Source: JAKPCT01 sp029553165
Lineage (GTDB): Bacteria; Bacillota; UBA4882; UBA8346
Reading direction: 5' to 3'
Assembly: GCA_035359995.1 (NCBI GenBank)
Contig: DAORZT010000005.1
Span: 1-64,000, forward strand
Length of the DNA: 64,000 nt
Each line of letters begins with the position of its first letter. Within the stretch, counting starts at the first letter, position 1. Made by a program: the position numbers and the translations under genes. Shown here piece after piece: positions 35,912-45,594 of this stretch. The notes under the pieces are model-generated. The model was not told where the DNA came from. It saw only the letters and a list, made by a program, of their open reading frames with translations, and made no database searches.

Positions 35912-38296
35912 CTATTCCTTCCAAAATTCCTGTAGCACTTCATCAAGGTCAGCTACCGAAAACTCCCTCCCCGGCTTAAACCAATCCGGGGGCAGCAACT
36001 CCCGATAGTGTTCCCCCAAAAACCGGTCATCCACCAGAATCACCACTCCCCGATCATCCGGGGTCCGGAACACCCGGCCGGCAGCCTGGATCACTTTGAT
36101 CAACCCCGGGATCAAGTAAGCATAGAGAAAACCATGCCCACCGCGCTCATCGAAATAGACTTTGATTAACTCCTGTTCCTCAGAGACCGCTGGCAACCCA
36201 GGACCAACAATCATTACTCCTTCCAGTTGCTCTCCCGGCAGATCGATCCCTTCTCCGAAACTGCCGCCTAAAACCGCCAAACCAACATTGGAGTTTTCAG
36301 CACCGGTATCAGTGATCTTTCGCAGAAACTCCCGTCGCTGCGATTCATTCATCGCCGGAATCTGGACAAAGAGATTGGCTTTCCCCATCAAAAGCACCTT
36401 CACCAGTGGCAATACCGTCTGCAAATATGAATACGATGGAAAAAAAACCAGATAATTTCCCTTATGCGCCGTCACCATCTTCAGAATACATTTTGCCAAT
36501 TCCGCTGCTGTCTGATTACGTGCCCGGTAGCGGGTATCGATCCCTGCTTGATGGAGATACAACCGGGTTTCCTGGGGAAAAGGTGAAGTTAACTGGACTG
36601 TTAACGTATCCGGCCTTGCCCCCAACAACTCCAAAAAGTATGAAAACGGAGTCAAAGTTGCCGAAAAAAAGATTGCTGATCGGCCATGTTCCAACCGTTC
36701 CCGCAATAACAATCCGGGATTTAAACAATAAATCCGTAACAGAAGTTCTTCTCCGGCTTCAAATTCATGCTTTACATACAACGCATACTCCTTGGAATAT
36801 TTACCGCCCGCCAATTGTGCCAGACGGGTAAACGCCGTCACCTCAAAATAGAAAGTTAAGATAATCTCACGCAGTTCAGAAAACAGATCTTCTTTTATTT
36901 GAAACTCCAGTAAAGCGATTAATTTTTCCAGGGACGGAATAAAGAATTCCGGCAAATGTTCGAGTAAAAAACCTGAAACTTGCGAATGCTCTGACACCAT
37001 CTCCCGGCGCCAGCTATTGAAAAACGCAATTATAGCCTCAACAGCATTAAAGATGTTGCGGTTATAGCCTTGGATCATCCGGCAAAACTCATTAATCCGA
37101 TGCTCCGAGAAGGTTGCCGAATACATCTCCCGCCCCCGGGTTACCAAGTTGTGGGCTTCATCTACTAAAAAGAGAAAGTCTTTCCGGTTTTGCGCAAAAA
37201 ACCGCCGCAAATATACCCCAGGATCAAAGAGATAATTGTAATCGCAAACAATCAGATCAACTTTCAATGAAAGGTCCAAAGATAATTCAAAAGGGCAGAC
37301 CGTATAGGCCCTGGCAGCCTCCAGAACATCCTCCGGAGTAATATATTCCTTCTTCAGCAAAATGGAGAGTACCGACCTTGCTTTCAGATAATAATCTGCG
37401 GCATAGAGACAATCCTGCGGCTGACACTTCGACCCAGGGACGAAGCAAACCCGCTCTTTGGCCTCAATAAACACTGTACGCAACCGCAATCCCTGTTCCT
37501 TCAAGGTAAGTAACGTCTTCTTCAAAACTTCTTTACCGGCATTTTTGGCAGTCAGAAAGAAGATCTGATTATAACGATTGCTCAATGCCAATCTTTTTAA
37601 AGCCGGAAAAAGCACTCCGATCGTTTTGCCGATCCCGGTTGCCGCCTCTACTAACAGATCTCGCTCCTGTTCAATCGCTTGGGTAACTACCTCCATCAAC
37701 TCCGTCTGCCCTGCCCGGACATCAGGAAACGGAAAGTCTAAGGCCTGAATCGACTGATTACGGAGGTGCCGCCAACAATTACCATCCGCGATAACCTCCA
37801 GGTATTTAACTGCTAATCCGTTAAAAAACTGCTCTCCTTCATCAAGGGAGAGCGTAATTGAAAACGACTTTTCTGATAAATCTTCAAGATTAAGATAGGT
37901 CAGCTGACCTTTGACGTTTAACTCCGGATATTGCGACATATAGAAGTATAAATAGAGCTTTAGTTGGGCTTCATGGACCGGAAACTGACCATAGCTTAAA
38001 TTGGCAACCGGAAAGTAGGTTGTCTTAATCTCCTCAACAATTACCCCGGAATTATGTTTTAAAACACCGTCAATCCGGCCTTGGACAACCAGTCGATATT
38101 CTTCATTTTCGTAAACATGTTCAATATATACTTCACGTTGATAATCGGGAGGGCGTTGCTTTGCGATCAACTGATGACCGACGGTTCCTTCTTGCCCCCG
38201 GGTTGGAGAAATAAAAGTGGTATTTAAATCTTTGGGAGTAAAAAATAACTCGAGTAACTCGCGGACTCCTACTTTAACTTCATATTTACCGGCCAA
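35912..38296 (-). CDS. RecB-like nuclease fused to an XPD/DinG-type iron-sulphur helicase
   Basis: 794 residues. The N terminus (about 1-130) has a PD-(D/E)XK nuclease pattern: GRIDG (Asp76), VEEIK (Glu89, Lys91) and the QLKLY motif (Gln111) of the RecB family. The helicase follows: Walker A EAATGIGKT (217-225), four iron-sulphur cysteines (284, 291, 296, 334), DEAH box (379-382), and C-terminal motifs LGGSFGEGIDL and QAAGRVFRTPDDRG. So it is a superfamily 2 5'-3'-type helicase with an attached nuclease, likely in DNA repair. TTG start with GGAG 6 bases ahead. Confidence 0.9.
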   Translation of the reverse strand: MAGKYEVKVGVRELLELFFTPKDLNTTFISPTRGQEGTVGHQLIAKQRPPDYQREVYIEHVYENEEYRLVVQGRIDGVLKHNSGVIVEEIKTTYFPVANLSYGQFPVHEAQLKLYLYFYMSQYPELNVKGQLTYLNLEDLSEKSFSITLSLDEGEQFFNGLAVKYLEVIADGNCWRHLRNQSIQALDFPFPDVRAGQTELMEVVTQAIEQERDLLVEAATGIGKTIGVLFPALKRLALSNRYNQIFFLTAKNAGKEVLKKTLLTLKEQGLRLRTVFIEAKERVCFVPGSKCQPQDCLYAADYYLKARSVLSILLKKEYITPEDVLEAARAYTVCPFELSLDLSLKVDLIVCDYNYLFDPGVYLRRFFAQNRKDFLFLVDEAHNLVTRGREMYSATFSEHRINEFCRMIQGYNRNIFNAVEAIIAFFNSWRREMVSEHSQVSGFLLEHLPEFFIPSLEKLIALLEFQIKEDLFSELREIILTFYFEVTAFTRLAQLAGGKYSKEYALYVKHEFEAGEELLLRIYCLNPGLLLRERLEHGRSAIFFSATLTPFSYFLELLGARPDTLTVQLTSPFPQETRLYLHQAGIDTRYRARNQTAAELAKCILKMVTAHKGNYLVFFPSYSYLQTVLPLVKVLLMGKANLFVQIPAMNESQRREFLRKITDTGAENSNVGLAVLGGSFGEGIDLPGEQLEGVMIVGPGLPAVSEEQELIKVYFDERGGHGFLYAYLIPGLIKVIQAAGRVFRTPDDRGVVILVDDRFLGEHYRELLPPDWFKPGREFSVADLDEVLQEFWKE

Positions 38297-38446
38297 ATTA
38301 TGCTCCTAACGAACAGACATTCATTTACAGTTATTTTATCATGTACCAACAGGCTTGAATAGTTATAAAACAGTGATTACAGGAAAAATTAACTAAGATG
38401 TAGAAACAAACTAAATCAATGTTAATTAAACCGAGGAGAACAACCC

Positions 38447-39082
38447 ATGCAATCGCCAAAACAATACGAAGTAGAAACCCGCTTCTTTTTCAACTCTGTC
38501 GAAGAAGCCTTTGCCGCACTTCCTTTTTTGGAGTCATCATTAACTGCCCATTCCAAGTGGCAGACCTATCACTATGGTTTAAGCCTCTACCACCAGGACC
38601 AGGTGTTAAGAGTTGGCGAACTGGTTAAAAATAATAATCCAACGCAATTTTTTCTGGGTTGGAAAGGGGTAGATACCGGCAGTTTTGCCAATATCCGCGC
38701 AGAGATCGATGAAGAGATCACCAACGGTATTACTAATAGTGCAATCTTAGCGATGTTGGGAGGAAAATCAACCCACCAATCTAAAGACGACGTTATCAAC
38801 GAATTAATACACCTGAATCATTCAGAGTTTATGCAATTTTCCGGTGAAAACAGGCTCGGCTTCTATGAACCGTTACAACTGTCATTGAAATTGATGTCCT
38901 GCGACAGCCTGCAATATCCTTTGTTAGTAGAGATCGAAAAATCAACCAGTGACTATAAACTTGTCCGAAGCTTGGAAGCGGAGTTACAAGCAATCACTGC
39001 AAAATACTCCTTGACTCACCGCGTAGTTCATGACGAACCTCCTACATTGTTATATAAAGCTTTATTTGGAACCAACCCATGA
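38447..39082 (+). CDS. CYTH-domain protein (class IV adenylate cyclase-like)
   Basis: 211 residues. The N-terminal motif EVETRFFF is the ExExK-type phosphate-binding strand of CYTH proteins (here with Arg in the Lys position); YHYGLSLYHQDQVLRVG and FFLGWKGVD follow as the next tunnel strands. CYTH enzymes act on triphosphates: class IV adenylate cyclases, thiamine triphosphatases or tripolyphosphatases. I cannot say which. GAGGAG is 9 bases ahead of the ATG. It overlaps the NUDIX gene by 4 bases, so both act on phosphorylated compounds in one operon. Confidence 0.82.
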   Translation: MQSPKQYEVETRFFFNSVEEAFAALPFLESSLTAHSKWQTYHYGLSLYHQDQVLRVGELVKNNNPTQFFLGWKGVDTGSFANIRAEIDEEITNGITNSAILAMLGGKSTHQSKDDVINELIHLNHSEFMQFSGENRLGFYEPLQLSLKLMSCDSLQYPLLVEIEKSTSDYKLVRSLEAELQAITAKYSLTHRVVHDEPPTLLYKALFGTNP

Positions 39083-39573
39083 AACAAACAACTGTAACAA
39101 TTATCATCGATCAACAATTTCAATCTCAACGAGTCCTCTTAGGCTTAAAAAAGACCGGATTCGGTGCCGGTAAATACTGTGGTTTTGGGGGAAAGATTGA
39201 AGCCGGCGAAACAGCTGAAGCCGCAGCAATCAGAGAACTCAACGAAGAAGCATTCATAGTCGTTACAAAAGAAGCTTTAAAAAGAGCCGGAGAATTAACC
39301 TACTTCTTTCCGGATAATCCTGAACTCAACCTCAAAATAACTATCTTTGTTGCTTCTAAGTGGGCAGGAGAACCACAAGAGTCTACAGAGATGAAACCTG
39401 AATGGTTTGACGCGGTTAATATCCCTTACAACCAGATGTGGGCCGATAGTATTCACTGGCTGCCTCACATTCTTAAGGGACATTCGCTCACTGCTACCTT
39501 TATTTATAATTCTGACAATACCACATTACAAAGTCATGAAATTCAAATAATTAAAAAAAAAACCGCTACTTAA
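39079..39573 (+). CDS. NUDIX hydrolase, MutT/MTH1-like
   Basis: 164 residues. The NUDIX box GGKIEAGETAEAAAIRELNEEA (22 residues from about 38) is intact, matching Gx5Ex7REUxEE. The KYCGFGGKIE context resembles 8-oxo-dGTP pyrophosphatases of the MTH1 branch. It begins within the CYTH stop. Substrate inferred, not shown. A run of A and a weak AAAACCG/CGGTTTT hairpin mark its end. Confidence 0.87.
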   Translation: MKQTTVTIIIDQQFQSQRVLLGLKKTGFGAGKYCGFGGKIEAGETAEAAAIRELNEEAFIVVTKEALKRAGELTYFFPDNPELNLKITIFVASKWAGEPQESTEMKPEWFDAVNIPYNQMWADSIHWLPHILKGHSLTATFIYNSDNTTLQSHEIQIIKKKTAT

Positions 39574-39612
39574 GGACGGTTTTCAGACAAATTTCGCTAA
39601 ATTTATTAAAGG

Positions 39613-39647
39613 GAGGAAGTTTGATATCTATTATAACGGTCTTCCTC
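39613..39647 (-). terminator. Possible terminator of the DUF896 transcript
   Basis: GAGGAAG and CTTCCTC form a 7-bp stem with a long 21-base loop, 33 bases past the ynzC stop on the minus strand. The following T-run is weak. Confidence 0.35.
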
Positions 39648-39679
39648 TGAGTAAGTTCCAAAAAATAATAATTTCCTTT

Positions 39680-39904
39680 TTAATGCTTGCAACAACTGCA
39701 TGTTGACGAATGTCCGGTATTAATTTCAGTATCTTGATCAACGATTTCAATTCGTTCTAAAGTAGCAATCACCTGTCCCCGAATTGCACTTAAATAAACT
39801 TGTCGCAGTTGATCTCGTTCTTTCAGTTCTGCTTCTGACAGCGGAGCAACCTTGGATTGATGATACAATTGATTCAATCGGGTAATTACCTGCTTTAACT
39901 CCAT
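39680..39904 (-). CDS. ynzC: DUF896 family protein (YnzC-like)
   Basis: 74 residues. The helical pair LNQLYHQSKVAPLSEAELKERDQLRQVYLSAIRG and the ending RIEIVD match DUF896, small Firmicute proteins of which B. subtilis YnzC is SOS-linked. A cysteine-rich tail (STCSCCKH) extends it. It follows the glycosyltransferase gene by 8 bases. Confidence 0.88.
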   Translation of the reverse strand: MELKQVITRLNQLYHQSKVAPLSEAELKERDQLRQVYLSAIRGQVIATLERIEIVDQDTEINTGHSSTCSCCKH

Positions 39905-39912
39905 CTATACAA

Positions 39913-41055
39913 TTAATCCTCCTTACCCAAATATTTTTCGACTACTTCCCAGATATTATGTGCCGAATTTGGTCTTCCCAGTTGTTTAATATTTGATTTT
40001 AAGGTATTAAGCCCGCTGTGGTTTTTTTGCAACTCCGTAATCCAACTCCGGGCTTGTTGAGGATTATCCGCTTTTTTACCGGCATTATTTTGAACTACAA
40101 AGTTACAGTTGCTTGACTCCTGCCCCGGAATCGGATTGGTTACAATCAATGGTAACCCCTTCGCCATCGCTTCGGTAACTGTTAACCCCCCGGATTTGGA
40201 GATCAGAATATCGCTGGCTTCCATCAATTCGTGCATGTTTTGAACATATCCATAGACTTTGATATTTTTTTTCAGGCGCTTAACGGCTTCTTTCAGTTCA
40301 TCCTCCAGTTTCTGGTTTTTGCCGCAAACGACCAGGATTTGAAGTTGTCCTTCTATCTTATCCAGCTCAAATAATAACTCTTCAAAAGAACCGATACCAA
40401 AACCACCACTGGCAATTAGAATTGTAAACTGGTTAAGATCCAGTCCGAGCTTCTTCCGGACCTGGGCTTGATCTTGATTTACACTGAATATGGGATCAAT
40501 TGGAATTCCCAATGGGTAAATCTGATCCTTTTTCACTCCCAATTTCTGCAAACGTGGTGCCAGACTTTCGTGCGGAGTAACATAAAGATCAATTCCCTGA
40601 TTGCGCCAAAACGCATGGGGGTAATAATCAGTAATACAGGTAATTAACGTTGTTGTTAATCCATGTTTTCGCTTGAGGCGTCCAACCACTTCATTAGGCA
40701 GAAAATGGGTAGTTACAATTACTTCAGGCTGCTCTGACATCACTAACTGTTCAAACGGCTTACAATGTTTCGAATTGGTTGCCCGACGAAACAGACGCCC
40801 GATCCGATCAATCAACGGAAGATCTAAAAAATGGTAACTGAAGGCCCAAAACCAGGGGCACTTGTTTATCATAAACATGTACGTATCCGGATATGACTTT
40901 TTAAAGATCGGTGTCGAGTAATCCAAAATATCTAACAGCTGTATTTCTTCAGCAGGATGATGTTCAACTGCAACTTTATACAATGCCTCTGCAGCACGCC
41001 GATGACCGGCGCCGCTGTTAGCATATACAATTAATACTTTTTTCAGGAAATCCAT
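39913..41055 (-). CDS. UgtP/MGDG-synthase-like glycolipid glycosyltransferase
   Basis: 380 residues, GT28. The N-terminal MGDG-synthase-like domain starts KVLIVYANSGAGHRRAAEAL, and the C-terminal sugar-nucleotide site includes ISKSGGLTVTEAMAKGLP and NPIPGQESSNCNFV. Related enzymes move glucose or galactose from the UDP-sugar to diacylglycerol to make membrane glycolipids. The product is inferred. The start has GAGAGGG directly ahead. Confidence 0.88.
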   Translation of the reverse strand: MDFLKKVLIVYANSGAGHRRAAEALYKVAVEHHPAEEIQLLDILDYSTPIFKKSYPDTYMFMINKCPWFWAFSYHFLDLPLIDRIGRLFRRATNSKHCKPFEQLVMSEQPEVIVTTHFLPNEVVGRLKRKHGLTTTLITCITDYYPHAFWRNQGIDLYVTPHESLAPRLQKLGVKKDQIYPLGIPIDPIFSVNQDQAQVRKKLGLDLNQFTILIASGGFGIGSFEELLFELDKIEGQLQILVVCGKNQKLEDELKEAVKRLKKNIKVYGYVQNMHELMEASDILISKSGGLTVTEAMAKGLPLIVTNPIPGQESSNCNFVVQNNAGKKADNPQQARSWITELQKNHSGLNTLKSNIKQLGRPNSAHNIWEVVEKYLGKED

Positions 41056-41195
41056 CCCTCTCTGTTGTTTATTTGAAACAATGATAATTAATTATAATTC
41101 ATCTGATGATCAATCGTCAAATAACATTCGCCAGCGATAATGCTTTATTTTAGCATTTTATGGCCGCCAATATCGTATATTTAATAAAAAAACTA

Positions 41196-41224
41196 TTAAG
41201 AAACACTGTTGTTTTTCCTATAAT
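41196..41224 (+). promoter_or_regulatory. Sigma-A-like promoter of the DUF4015 gene
   Basis: TTAAGA (41196-41201), a 17-base spacer and a perfect TATAAT (41219-41224), 74 bases before the start codon. Confidence 0.5.
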
Positions 41225-41298
41225 TATACAAAGGAAATATACACATTAACAACGAAAATTAGGATAAATTTCTACAAACAGGTGGTAAAGGAACAAAC

Positions 41299-42480
41299 AT
41301 GACAAAAAAAAGACTAATTATTGTAATTGTTTCTTTGGTTGTAATCTCACTAATTGGTTGGTTCTGTTTTAAGAACAATCTGCCGTTGCAAGATTCGCAA
41401 GCTTCACTGGCAGCTACCCCTGCTGACGAATTGGAAACTGAATCAACTTCTGATTCAGAACCTGCACCGGAAGAACCTTCCGTTAAAAAAGTTGAATGGA
41501 TTAAACCGGAAGTCATTAAAGGAGTATATGCAACCGGCTGGATGGCCGGTTCTGAAAAATGGTTTCCGCGAATCGTTCAATTTATTAATGAAACAGAAGT
41601 CAATTCGCTGGTAATCGATGTCAAAGACGATACTGGTACTTTAAGTTATATCTCACAGGTCCCTCTGGTTGACGAAGTAAAATCAAGACAACGCAAGATC
41701 AATGACCCGCAAAAGATGTTTGAAATACTTAAAGAAAATAATATTTATCCAATTGCCCGCGTCGTTGTTTTTAAAGACCCGTTCATGGCCAAAGCAAAAC
41801 CGGAGTGGGCTGTTAAAGACATTAACGGTGGCCTCTGGAAAGATCGCCATGGCTTAAATTGGGTTGATCCCTATAACAAACAATATTGGGATTATATCAT
41901 TGCTATCTGCAAAGAAGCGATCGAAATGGGCTTCCAAGAGATCCAATTTGATTATGTACGTTTTACCAGTGACGGCGATGTCAAACGTTGCATCTACCCA
42001 TTTAACAATGGCAATGCTAAAGAAGATGTAATTATGGAATTTCTCCAATATGCCCGGACAGAGTTAAAAGCATATGATATTCCGATTTCTGCTGATATCT
42101 TTGGCCTGACTACCAGCGCTGATGCCGACCTCGGTATCGGACAACGCTTTGAAAAAATCGCCGCCAATGTTGACATTGTCTGTCCGATGGTTTATCCTTC
42201 ACATTATATTCCCGGAAATTTCGGCTTAAAAAATCCCAATCTGGCTCCGTATGAAACGGTCTTCCGGAGTGTCGGTGATGCGATGAAACGCTTAGAAGAA
42301 ACAGGCAATACCAATACCACTATCCGACCATGGCTTCAGGATTTCAGCCTTGGCAGCAGATATGGCCGAGAACAAATCCAGGCCCAAATAAAAGCCTTAA
42401 ATGATTTAGGAATCAAAGAATGGCTCTTCTGGAATCCAAGCTGTCGCTATGATACCGGTAAGTATAATAAAGCAAATTAA
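41299..42480 (+). CDS. DUF4015 putative glycoside hydrolase, membrane-anchored
   Basis: 393 residues. A single N-terminal membrane helix (IIVIVSLVVISLIGWFCF) is followed by an acidic linker and a TIM-barrel domain of the DUF4015 family (PF13200), with KGVYATGWMAG, NSLVIDVKDDTG, EIQFDYVRF and WLQDFS. The EIQFDYVRF and VDIVCPMVYPS stretches carry conserved acidic residues. It would act outside the cytoplasmic membrane; the substrate is unknown. It has its own promoter and terminator. Confidence 0.87.
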   Translation: MTKKRLIIVIVSLVVISLIGWFCFKNNLPLQDSQASLAATPADELETESTSDSEPAPEEPSVKKVEWIKPEVIKGVYATGWMAGSEKWFPRIVQFINETEVNSLVIDVKDDTGTLSYISQVPLVDEVKSRQRKINDPQKMFEILKENNIYPIARVVVFKDPFMAKAKPEWAVKDINGGLWKDRHGLNWVDPYNKQYWDYIIAICKEAIEMGFQEIQFDYVRFTSDGDVKRCIYPFNNGNAKEDVIMEFLQYARTELKAYDIPISADIFGLTTSADADLGIGQRFEKIAANVDIVCPMVYPSHYIPGNFGLKNPNLAPYETVFRSVGDAMKRLEETGNTNTTIRPWLQDFSLGSRYGREQIQAQIKALNDLGIKEWLFWNPSCRYDTGKYNKAN

Positions 42481-42524
42481 GTGCAAATTCAGCTAAAATC
42501 AGATATCACCGTTTACTTAATTCC

Positions 42525-42554
42525 ATTCAACCCCTTTACAGGGGTTGAATTTTT
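42525..42554 (+). terminator. Terminator of the DUF4015 gene
   Basis: A perfect 10-bp stem ATTCAACCCC/GGGGTTGAAT with a 6-base loop is followed by TTTT. Confidence 0.88.
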
Positions 42555-42597
42555 AATAAAAAAGAGCTATTTAAAAAATTAACTTTTCAAACAGCTC
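42555..42597 (-). terminator. Terminator of the GntR-family gene
   Basis: On the minus strand GAGCTGTTT pairs with AAATAGCTC (one G-U pair) and TTTTTTATT follows. Confidence 0.75.
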
Positions 42598-42603
42598 ATA
42601 CTC

Positions 42604-43284
42604 TTACAAATATTCTCTAAAACTCTCGTATGCTTTGATCAGATGTTCTTTAGCCCGTAACAGATCCCGATCAACTATTGCCTGATAAAGCGCCCGGTGA
42701 TTTTTCAAAACCCGTTCTGCCCCGATCTGCTCTAAGGCATTCCTCATTGGATAAGCAAATAATTGCATTACAGTTTTGCAGATCCTTGCAAATGAAGGAT
42801 TTTTCGAAAACTCCAACAGATGCATATGAAATTGCAGATCAAGCTGTGACAACCGCTCAAGGTTACCATCCTGAATACTGGTTTCAAATTGGTTTAAATC
42901 CTCTTCCAAGACCACTAAATCATCGGCAGTTGCTTTCTTAATGGTCAATTCAATCGCATCTACTTCTAAAAGTACCCGTAATTCAAAGAGTTCTTCTTTG
43001 GACCCTTTCTCAATAATCAGACTGAATATCAACGGATCTAGCATCGCCTGCGAACTGGAGGTCGCAATAACAGTACCACCCCGTTTTTTAGCGATTAATA
43101 CTCCCAATCCTCCTAAGGTTTTAAGAGCTTCCCGCAATGAGGTCCTGCTAACCCCTAATTGCTGCGCCAGCTCTGGTTCAGGTGGAAGTCGATCTCCAGG
43201 TTTCAACTCGCCTTTGATCAATGATTGGGTAATTTTATCAATAATCTGTTGTACTATTGTATTAGACTGAATCGGCTGAAACAA
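42604..43284 (-). CDS. FadR-subfamily GntR regulator
   Basis: 226 residues. The N-terminal winged helix is VQQIIDKITQSLIKGELKPGDRLPPEPELAQQLGVSRTSLREALKTL (about residues 11-57). The C-terminal FCD domain has the metal-binding histidines (FHMHLLEFSKN; NHRALYQAI). FCD regulators sense small organic acids or sugar acids. TTG start with GAGGTG 6 bases ahead. It has no obvious target genes next to it. Confidence 0.9.
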   Translation of the reverse strand: MFQPIQSNTIVQQIIDKITQSLIKGELKPGDRLPPEPELAQQLGVSRTSLREALKTLGGLGVLIAKKRGGTVIATSSSQAMLDPLIFSLIIEKGSKEELFELRVLLEVDAIELTIKKATADDLVVLEEDLNQFETSIQDGNLERLSQLDLQFHMHLLEFSKNPSFARICKTVMQLFAYPMRNALEQIGAERVLKNHRALYQAIVDRDLLRAKEHLIKAYESFREYL

Positions 43285-43409
43285 TCGATCACCTCAAACA
43301 TTTTTAGCTCATTTCAATAATCAATCATTCTTTATTTATAGTTCCGTAATTAAAGATATTTCTCCTGCTAAACCCTTCAGTATTTTAACGTAAATTTAGC
43401 ATTTCATTT

Positions 43410-43429
43410 AAAAAAGACCCTTTAGGGTC
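43410..43429 (-). terminator. Terminator of the beta-propeller gene
   Basis: On the minus strand GACCC/GGGTC around TAAA, followed by TTTTTT, 27 bases past the stop of the gene at 43457. Confidence 0.75.
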
Positions 43430-43456
43430 CTAAGTACAATAAAAAACTATATCCCA

Positions 43457-44488
43457 TTAAGGAATGTTGATCACCCAGACCGCCGGGCGAATGCTTCTGA
43501 AAGTAAAAAAAGCCAATCTTTTCCCATCAGGACTCCACGAAACCGAACCGCCATTTAAACTCACTTTATTGGTTACATAGTGAATTTCACCGGTCGCCAG
43601 GTCTTTAATATACAGACTGCCACGATCATATTTTCCATTGCCGTCTTTAGAATTATTACGGCTGGAAACGAAAGCCAACTTAGTCCCATCTGGTGATAAA
43701 GCCGGCAAACGATTATCAAATTCATCAACAATTACCGGTTCATTCTCGTTAGTGTCAGGATCAATCGCCCAAATACTCCCTCTGCCAAAATCCATAACCT
43801 GAGCTGTTGTCCCGGCTACAGCAACAATCTTCGGTACAGGATTCATCTTTGTATAGTAGATCTTATTATCAACACCCCAACAGGGTGAATTTAGCAAATC
43901 AGCGTCGGTTCCGGTTAACATTGTTACACTACTGGATTTTAAATCAACAATCATCAGTTGTGCATTATATGGGCCTTTCCCCCTACTAAACACGATCCTT
44001 TGACCATCAGGCGCCCACGACGGTTCCCGATCCTGCCCGCCATTTGTCAATTGTTTTCCGGCTCCGCCAGGATACTCCTTGATCCAGATAGCTGAATTTA
44101 AGTCTTTGGTATTGGTCCCAAATGCTCGGCGCGTCATTGCAATCCGTTTACCATCTGGCGACCAACGTGGCGAGAAATCAATTATACCACTGGTACCTGT
44201 TAATAAAGTCGGCTGCGCCGCAGGATCTAATGACCAATACCAGATATGCATCTTGGACGCCGGTTCACCCTGCATCTTTCCTGAATAAACGATTGCTTTG
44301 CCACTAGGAGCCCAGTCACAAGACCAAATATCAATATTGCCAGACAGTAACCGGGTTTCGGTCCCTGCAAGATGAGCATAAGGATTGGACCTCTCATCGC
44401 CATCAGCCCAGAGACTCCCCGAAGCAATCAAAAACAAGACTAATATTACAATTAATTTTGGCGTTTGAACCTTTGTTTTAATCTTCAT
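43457..44488 (-). CDS. Exported TolB-like beta-propeller protein
   Basis: 343 residues. A signal peptide (PKLIVILVLFLIASGSLWA) precedes PD40/TolB-type repeats marked by SPRWSPDGKRIAMTR, EPSWAPDGQRIVFSRG, LPALSPDGTKLAFVSS and SVSWSPDGKRLAFFTF. It is a full propeller without the TolB N-terminal domain. Such proteins bind partners rather than catalyse. It should be periplasmic in a diderm. AAGGAAG precedes the ATG. No tol or pal genes are near. Confidence 0.87.
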   Translation of the reverse strand: MKIKTKVQTPKLIVILVLFLIASGSLWADGDERSNPYAHLAGTETRLLSGNIDIWSCDWAPSGKAIVYSGKMQGEPASKMHIWYWSLDPAAQPTLLTGTSGIIDFSPRWSPDGKRIAMTRRAFGTNTKDLNSAIWIKEYPGGAGKQLTNGGQDREPSWAPDGQRIVFSRGKGPYNAQLMIVDLKSSSVTMLTGTDADLLNSPCWGVDNKIYYTKMNPVPKIVAVAGTTAQVMDFGRGSIWAIDPDTNENEPVIVDEFDNRLPALSPDGTKLAFVSSRNNSKDGNGKYDRGSLYIKDLATGEIHYVTNKVSLNGGSVSWSPDGKRLAFFTFRSIRPAVWVINIP

Positions 44489-44570
44489 TAAACGCTTCCT
44501 TTTTGACGATAAATTGTAAATATATTATTCGACGCAAGCAAAGATTCACCTTTCCAATTAAGGCTGGAAA

Positions 44571-45485
44571 TTACTCCTCACCCACAACTTTCACTTCCGG
44601 AACTAAATCAACACCATACTGGCTTTTGATTGTTCTTTGAATATGGGAGATCAAGTCCAAAACATCCTGCGCTTTCGCTCCTCCAATATTAACGATAAAT
44701 CCGGCATGTTTATTCGAAACCTGTGCTCCGCCAATGGTATAACCTTTTAATCCGGCCTGTTCAATTAATGGCCCGACGTAATAACCCTCGGGTCTACGAA
44801 AAACACTCCCGGCACTGGGCAACTCCAACGGTTGTTTACTCTCTCTTTTACAGGTCAATTCAGCGACTCTTCCCTGAGCACTTTCGGGGGCAACCGTCTC
44901 CAGTTCAAATTCTGCTGTTAAAATGATCTGCTCTGCTGCCTGAAACCTGCTATGCCGGTAGCCAAAATCAAAATCCGGTATATGGTACTCAACAAGCCCA
45001 TCCTTTAGATCAAACACCGTTGCTTTGGTTAATACCTGCGAAATTTCGCCATCATAGGCTCCCGCATTCATATAGACCGCACCACCAACGGTACCGGGAA
45101 TTCCACAGGCAAACTCTAAGCCGGTCAATCCCGCGCAAGCAGTAGCTTTCGCCAAATCAGACAATGATACTGCCGCACCCGATGAAACCTTAGCCCCTTC
45201 AATCTTCCATTCGGCAAATGCACCACTTAACTTTATAGCAATACCCCTGATCCCTTTGTCGCGCACTAAAAGATTAGAACCCAGCCCAACGACCATCCAA
45301 TTAACTTGTTCGGCTTTACAAAACCGGATCGTTTGGCTCAGTTGTTCGATATTCTCCGGCTCAATCAGCAAATCAACCGGCCCGCCAATTTTAAAGGTGG
45401 TCAGCTCAGACATTGGAAAATCAGAAGTCATCTTAATACCTTGCAACGCAGACAAAGCCTTCTTACGCCAATCAGACAACACCAT
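44571..45485 (-). CDS. murB: UDP-N-acetylenolpyruvoylglucosamine reductase
   Basis: 304 residues. The FAD-binding domain has NWMVVGLGSNLLVRDKGI and FACGIPGTVGGAVYMNAGAYDGEI, and the catalytic C-terminal domain has SKQPLELPSAGSVFRRPEGYYVGPLIEQ, with the active Ser, and ends LVPEVKVVG with the catalytic Glu. It makes UDP-MurNAc for peptidoglycan. The murB gene here is not in a mur cluster. Starts ATG with GAAGG just ahead. Confidence 0.95.
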   Translation of the reverse strand: MVLSDWRKKALSALQGIKMTSDFPMSELTTFKIGGPVDLLIEPENIEQLSQTIRFCKAEQVNWMVVGLGSNLLVRDKGIRGIAIKLSGAFAEWKIEGAKVSSGAAVSLSDLAKATACAGLTGLEFACGIPGTVGGAVYMNAGAYDGEISQVLTKATVFDLKDGLVEYHIPDFDFGYRHSRFQAAEQIILTAEFELETVAPESAQGRVAELTCKRESKQPLELPSAGSVFRRPEGYYVGPLIEQAGLKGYTIGGAQVSNKHAGFIVNIGGAKAQDVLDLISHIQRTIKSQYGVDLVPEVKVVGEE

Positions 45486-45594
45486 TACCTTCTTTCAACT
45501 TTCTTTTTTGGATATTAAAAAGGTTTACGGAAACTATAATATCAAACAATCGAGCAGTCTTAAAGTAATTTTTTCTGTTTTTCGGAGGTTAATG

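Noticed and set aside
38447..39082. Firm call as adenylate cyclase
   Set aside because: CYTH proteins include several triphosphate enzymes, and the first motif has Arg in place of Lys, so the reaction cannot be assigned.
43457..44488. TolB of a Tol-Pal system
   Set aside because: The protein has only propeller repeats, lacks the TolB N-terminal domain, and no tol or pal genes are near.
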